Source of the DNA: Leptospira_B sp964571605
Lineage (GTDB): Bacteria > Spirochaetota > Leptospiria > Leptospirales > Leptospiraceae
Reading direction: 5' to 3'
NCBI GenBank assembly: GCA_964571605.1
Contig: CAZNCS010000189.1
Location: forward strand, 1-8,169
Length of the DNA stretch: 8,169 nt
Below the pieces are notes generated by a model that had not been told where the DNA came from, made no database searches, and saw only the letters and a program-made list of their open reading frames with translations. Shown here piece by piece: positions 6,513 through 8,169 of this stretch. Within the stretch, counting starts at the first letter, position 1; each line of letters opens with the position of its first letter. The position numbers were made by a program, and so were the translations under genes.

Positions 6513-6541
6513 TTTAAAATTCATTATATTAACATTATATT
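6513..6541 (+). promoter_or_regulatory. candidate promoter of the aldo/keto reductase gene
   Basis: TTTAAA (6513-6518) and TATATT (6536-6541) are 17 bp apart, 4/6 and 5/6 to the sigma-70 consensus. They give a leader of about 30 nt ending in a strong ribosome binding site. The region is very AT-rich, so chance matches are likely. A second TATATT lies 11 bp upstream. Confidence 0.35.
6522..6541 (+). repeat. tandem direct repeat CATTATATT, 11-bp period
   Basis: CATTATATT occurs at 6522-6530 and again at 6533-6541 with AA between. The period is about one turn of the helix and the second copy contains the candidate -10 box, so it could be a regulator site covering the promoter. Confidence 0.5.
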
Positions 6542-6570
6542 CTAAATCAATTCGTTTGTGATATACGATC

Positions 6571-6576
6571 GGAGGA
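6571..6576 (+). promoter_or_regulatory. strong ribosome binding site of the aldo/keto reductase
   Basis: GGAGGA ends 3 nt before ATG 6580. It is the strongest Shine-Dalgarno match in the window and suggests high translation of this gene. Confidence 0.8.
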
Positions 6577-6579
6577 ACT

Positions 6580-7569
6580 ATGAAAAAGAGACAATTAGGT
6601 AAAATCGGCCCCTTGGTATCGGAGCAAGGATTAGGCTGTATGGGGATGTCCGACTTTTATGGAAAAACGGACGATTCGGAATCGATAGCGACCATCCACC
6701 GAGCTTTGGAATTGGGAATTAATTTTTTCGATACCTCTGATATGTACGGCCCGTATATAAACGAAGAATTATTGGCGAAGGCTCTTAAAGGTAAGCGAGA
6801 TCAAGTAGTTATAGCGACAAAATTCGGTATAGTAAGGGATCCGAACGACCCAAAAAAAAGAGGATATAACGGAAAACCTGAATATATTAAATCTTCGGTC
6901 GAAGGAAGTTTGAAACGTTTGGGTATCGATCAAATCGATTTGTATTATCAGCATAGAGTGGATCCGGATACCCCTATAGAAGAGACGGTGGGAGCAATGG
7001 CCGATCTGGTAAAACAGGGAAAGGTAAAATACCTTGGACTTTCCGAAGCGGGAGTCGAGACAATTCGTAGGGCTGCGAAAGTACATCCGATCTCTGCTTT
7101 ACAAACGGAATATTCTCTTTGGACTAGGGACCCGGAAGACGGCATTTTACAAGTTTGTAAAGAACTAGGAGTTGGATTTGTTGCGTATAGTCCTTTGGGT
7201 CGAGGGTTTTTAACAGGCCAGATTAAAACTTTTGAAGATTTAGATCCTTCCGATTTTAGAAGAAATTCCCCCCGATTCCAAGGAGAGAATTTTCAGAAAA
7301 ATTTGGAACTGGTTACGAAAATTAACGAGATCGCAAAAGAAAAATCAGTTACTCCCGGACAGTTGGCCTTGGCCTGGGTACTTGCGCAAGGAAACGATAT
7401 CGTTCCTATCCCTGGTACAAAACGTCGTAGCTACTTGGAAGAAAATGCGAAAGCAAGTGAACTAACTCTAACAAAGGCTGATTTGGATCGGATAGATGCT
7501 GCAGCGCCAAAAGGAGCGGCAGCGGGACTTAGATACCCGGCGGCAACTATGGGCTCTGTGGGAAGATAA
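6580..7569 (+). CDS. aldo/keto reductase
   Basis: The 329-aa protein is a full-length NADPH-dependent aldo/keto reductase (TIM barrel) that reduces aldehydes or ketones. The catalytic tetrad is complete: Asp51 and Tyr56 in FFDTSDMYG, Lys81 in ATKFG, and His125 in YYQHRVD. LGLSEAG (about 153-159), YSLWTRDPE and AYSPLGRGFLTG follow, with the C-terminal cofactor site PIPGTKR. The N-terminal GLGCMGMSDFYG is typical of the YakC/AKR13-like group. Substrate is not predictable. It has its own AT-rich spacer with direct repeats and a strong ribosome binding site, so it is probably transcribed separately from yciO (101-bp gap). Its TAA directly abuts the stop codon of the convergent ArsC/Spx-family gene. 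Confidence 0.94.
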   Translation: MKKRQLGKIGPLVSEQGLGCMGMSDFYGKTDDSESIATIHRALELGINFFDTSDMYGPYINEELLAKALKGKRDQVVIATKFGIVRDPNDPKKRGYNGKPEYIKSSVEGSLKRLGIDQIDLYYQHRVDPDTPIEETVGAMADLVKQGKVKYLGLSEAGVETIRRAAKVHPISALQTEYSLWTRDPEDGILQVCKELGVGFVAYSPLGRGFLTGQIKTFEDLDPSDFRRNSPRFQGENFQKNLELVTKINEIAKEKSVTPGQLALAWVLAQGNDIVPIPGTKRRSYLEENAKASELTLTKADLDRIDAAAPKGAAAGLRYPAATMGSVGR

Positions 7570-7932
7570 TTATTTTTTTCCCAAAGTGGATTTCCATTCT
7601 TCCTCTTTGAAGCCGACAAACCCGAATCCTTCTCCTAAAACGAAAGGGCGTTTAACCAAATTGCCGTTTTGGGAGAGGAGTTCCAACTGCTCATCTAAAC
7701 TTAATTTGGCAAGTTTGTCTTTCAACCCGAGTTCTTTATAATCTCCACCGGAAGTATTGAAAAGTTTTTTGGACTCCCCATCTAAATATCCGAGCATTTT
7801 TTTGAGTTCGGCTTTGGAAGGGGGAGTTTCCCGGATCGGACGGGTTTCAAAGGGGATTTTCTTAGCTTCCAGATACTTTAGGGCCTTTCTGCAGGTACTG
7901 CAGTTTTTGTATTCGTATACTTTCAGTTTCAA
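7570..7932 (-). CDS. ArsC/Spx-family thioredoxin-fold protein
   Basis: From TTG 7932 the protein is 120 aa, the usual size of the YffB/ArsC/Spx family. It has a beta-strand VYEYKN, then Cys11-Ser-Thr-Cys14 with RKALKYLE, LFNTSGGDYKELGL at about 58-70, and LVKRPFVLG at 92-100 with the family Arg95. The closing block is GFGFVGFKEEEW. The CxxC and RPF motifs are those of arsenate-reductase-like proteins. There is no linked ars gene, so a general thiol or Spx-like role is as likely as arsenate reduction. A farther TTG at 7962 would add 10 residues, but GGAGG (plus 7944-7948) lies downstream of it and 11 nt before TTG 7932. The family also normally begins just before the first beta-strand. It is convergent with the aldo/keto reductase and divergent from fliG. 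Confidence 0.88.
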   Translation of the reverse strand: MKLKVYEYKNCSTCRKALKYLEAKKIPFETRPIRETPPSKAELKKMLGYLDGESKKLFNTSGGDYKELGLKDKLAKLSLDEQLELLSQNGNLVKRPFVLGEGFGFVGFKEEEWKSTLGKK

Positions 7933-7943
7933 GATTCGCAAAT

Positions 7944-7948
7944 CCTCC
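7944..7948 (-). promoter_or_regulatory. ribosome binding site deciding the ArsC/Spx-family start
   Basis: GGAGG on the minus strand (CCTCC on plus) lies 11 nt before TTG 7932. It would be inside the gene if TTG 7962 were used, so it favours the shorter 120-aa protein. An in-frame TTG at 7941 is only 2 nt away, too close. Confidence 0.6.
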
Positions 7949-8014
7949 GGAGATTGGCCCAAATTGCGATTTTATGTCGTCTTTGCAAGCCGGATGTAAG
8001 GAAAAAACTTTGCC

Positions 8015-8043
8015 TTGAAAATCGTATTTTTTGCCGATATGAT
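8015..8043 (+). promoter_or_regulatory. sigma-70-like promoter of fliG
   Basis: TTGAAA (8015-8020) and TATGAT (8038-8043) are exactly 17 bp apart, each 5/6 to consensus. The predicted transcription start near 8050 leaves a short leader of about 15 nt before GTG 8066. It is the best promoter match in the window. No sigma-28 type motif was seen. Confidence 0.55.
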
Positions 8044-8065
8044 ACTTTAGGACGCGCATACTGCA

Positions 8066-8169
8066 GTGCTGAATAAGAAAACCACTCTTACCGGAAGACA
8101 AAAAGCGGCTATATTTCTAATCGCCGTTGGGTCCGACGTATCTTCGGAAATTTTCAAACATTTAAGAGA
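8066..8169 (+). CDS. fliG: flagellar motor switch protein FliG, N-terminal 34 residues only
   Basis: The last 104 bases encode MLNKKTTLTG followed by RQKAAIFLIAVGSDVSSEIF and KHLR, running off the window. This is the start of the FliG N-terminal domain that binds the FliF ring at the cytoplasmic base of the flagellar motor; FliG transmits torque and sets rotation direction. Spirochaetal FliG proteins begin almost identically. The frame has a stop (TAG 8048-8050) just upstream and no ATG, so GTG 8066 is the likely start. AGGA at 8049-8052 is 13 nt away, a weak and distant ribosome binding site. No other flagellar gene is visible upstream; the neighbour is the divergent ArsC/Spx-family gene. 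Spirochaetes often carry more than one fliG, and which paralogue this is cannot be told from 34 residues. Confidence 0.88.
   Translation, partial: MLNKKTTLTGRQKAAIFLIAVGSDVSSEIFKHLR

Noticed and set aside
6769..7145. Minus-strand frames inside the aldo/keto reductase gene
   Set aside because: They are shadows of a gene with a full set of catalytic motifs.
7862..8101. Minus-strand 79-aa frame across the fliG/ArsC-family spacer
   Set aside because: It overlaps the start of the ArsC/Spx-family gene in another frame and the start of fliG on the opposite strand. It has no ribosome binding site and no recognisable protein pattern, so it is probably a chance frame. Lack of homologues would confirm this.
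1..8169. Mobile element, CRISPR array, defence island or toxin-antitoxin pair
   Set aside because: No transposase, integrase, spaced repeats, nuclease motifs or paired small toxin/antitoxin genes were seen; the gene content is mostly housekeeping and of even composition.

Overview
The window is an ordinary bacterial chromosomal segment that looks like a spirochaete, most probably Leptospira. The reasons are: FliG at the right edge begins with the leptospiral/spirochaetal-looking residues LTGRQKAAIFLIAVGSD; one lipoprotein has a loose Thr-Ser-Ser-Cys lipobox; TTG and GTG starts are frequent; and the base composition is moderately AT-rich. This assignment rests on remembered family resemblance, not on a search. 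No tRNA, rRNA, CRISPR array, insertion sequence or phage gene was found.

Left part (1-2580). A gene truncated by the window edge, of unknown function, is followed 7 bases later by a Fis-type regulator of the sigma-54 enhancer-binding family. Its AAA+ domain is badly degenerate: no GAFTGA loop, altered Walker B, both arginine fingers lost and the sensor II Arg lost. Its DNA-binding helix-turn-helix looks intact. The regulator converges on holA (DNA polymerase III delta subunit), and the two coding regions overlap tail to tail by 56 bp.

Middle (2581-6478). A divergent spacer with an inverted repeat separates holA from a small 74-aa gene of unknown function. Next is maf on the minus strand (dTTP/UTP pyrophosphatase family). 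Diverging from maf is a tight plus-strand run of four genes: a secreted helical protein, a Cys-rich putative lipoprotein, a FabG-like short-chain dehydrogenase and a YciO/Sua5-family protein. The last three are joined by 4-bp overlaps, so the four are probably one operon with translational coupling in its second half.

Right part (6479-8169). An AT-rich spacer carries two copies of CATTATATT one helical turn apart and a strong ribosome binding site. It precedes an aldo/keto reductase with an intact catalytic tetrad. The reductase stop codon abuts, with no spacer, the stop codon of a convergent ArsC/Spx-family gene. The last 104 bp are the start of fliG (flagellar rotor switch), preceded by a good sigma-70-like promoter.

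Most genes are housekeeping or single-domain metabolic enzymes, and I see no convincing new multi-gene system. The most unusual item is the probably ATPase-dead enhancer-binding-protein homologue at 633-1529.
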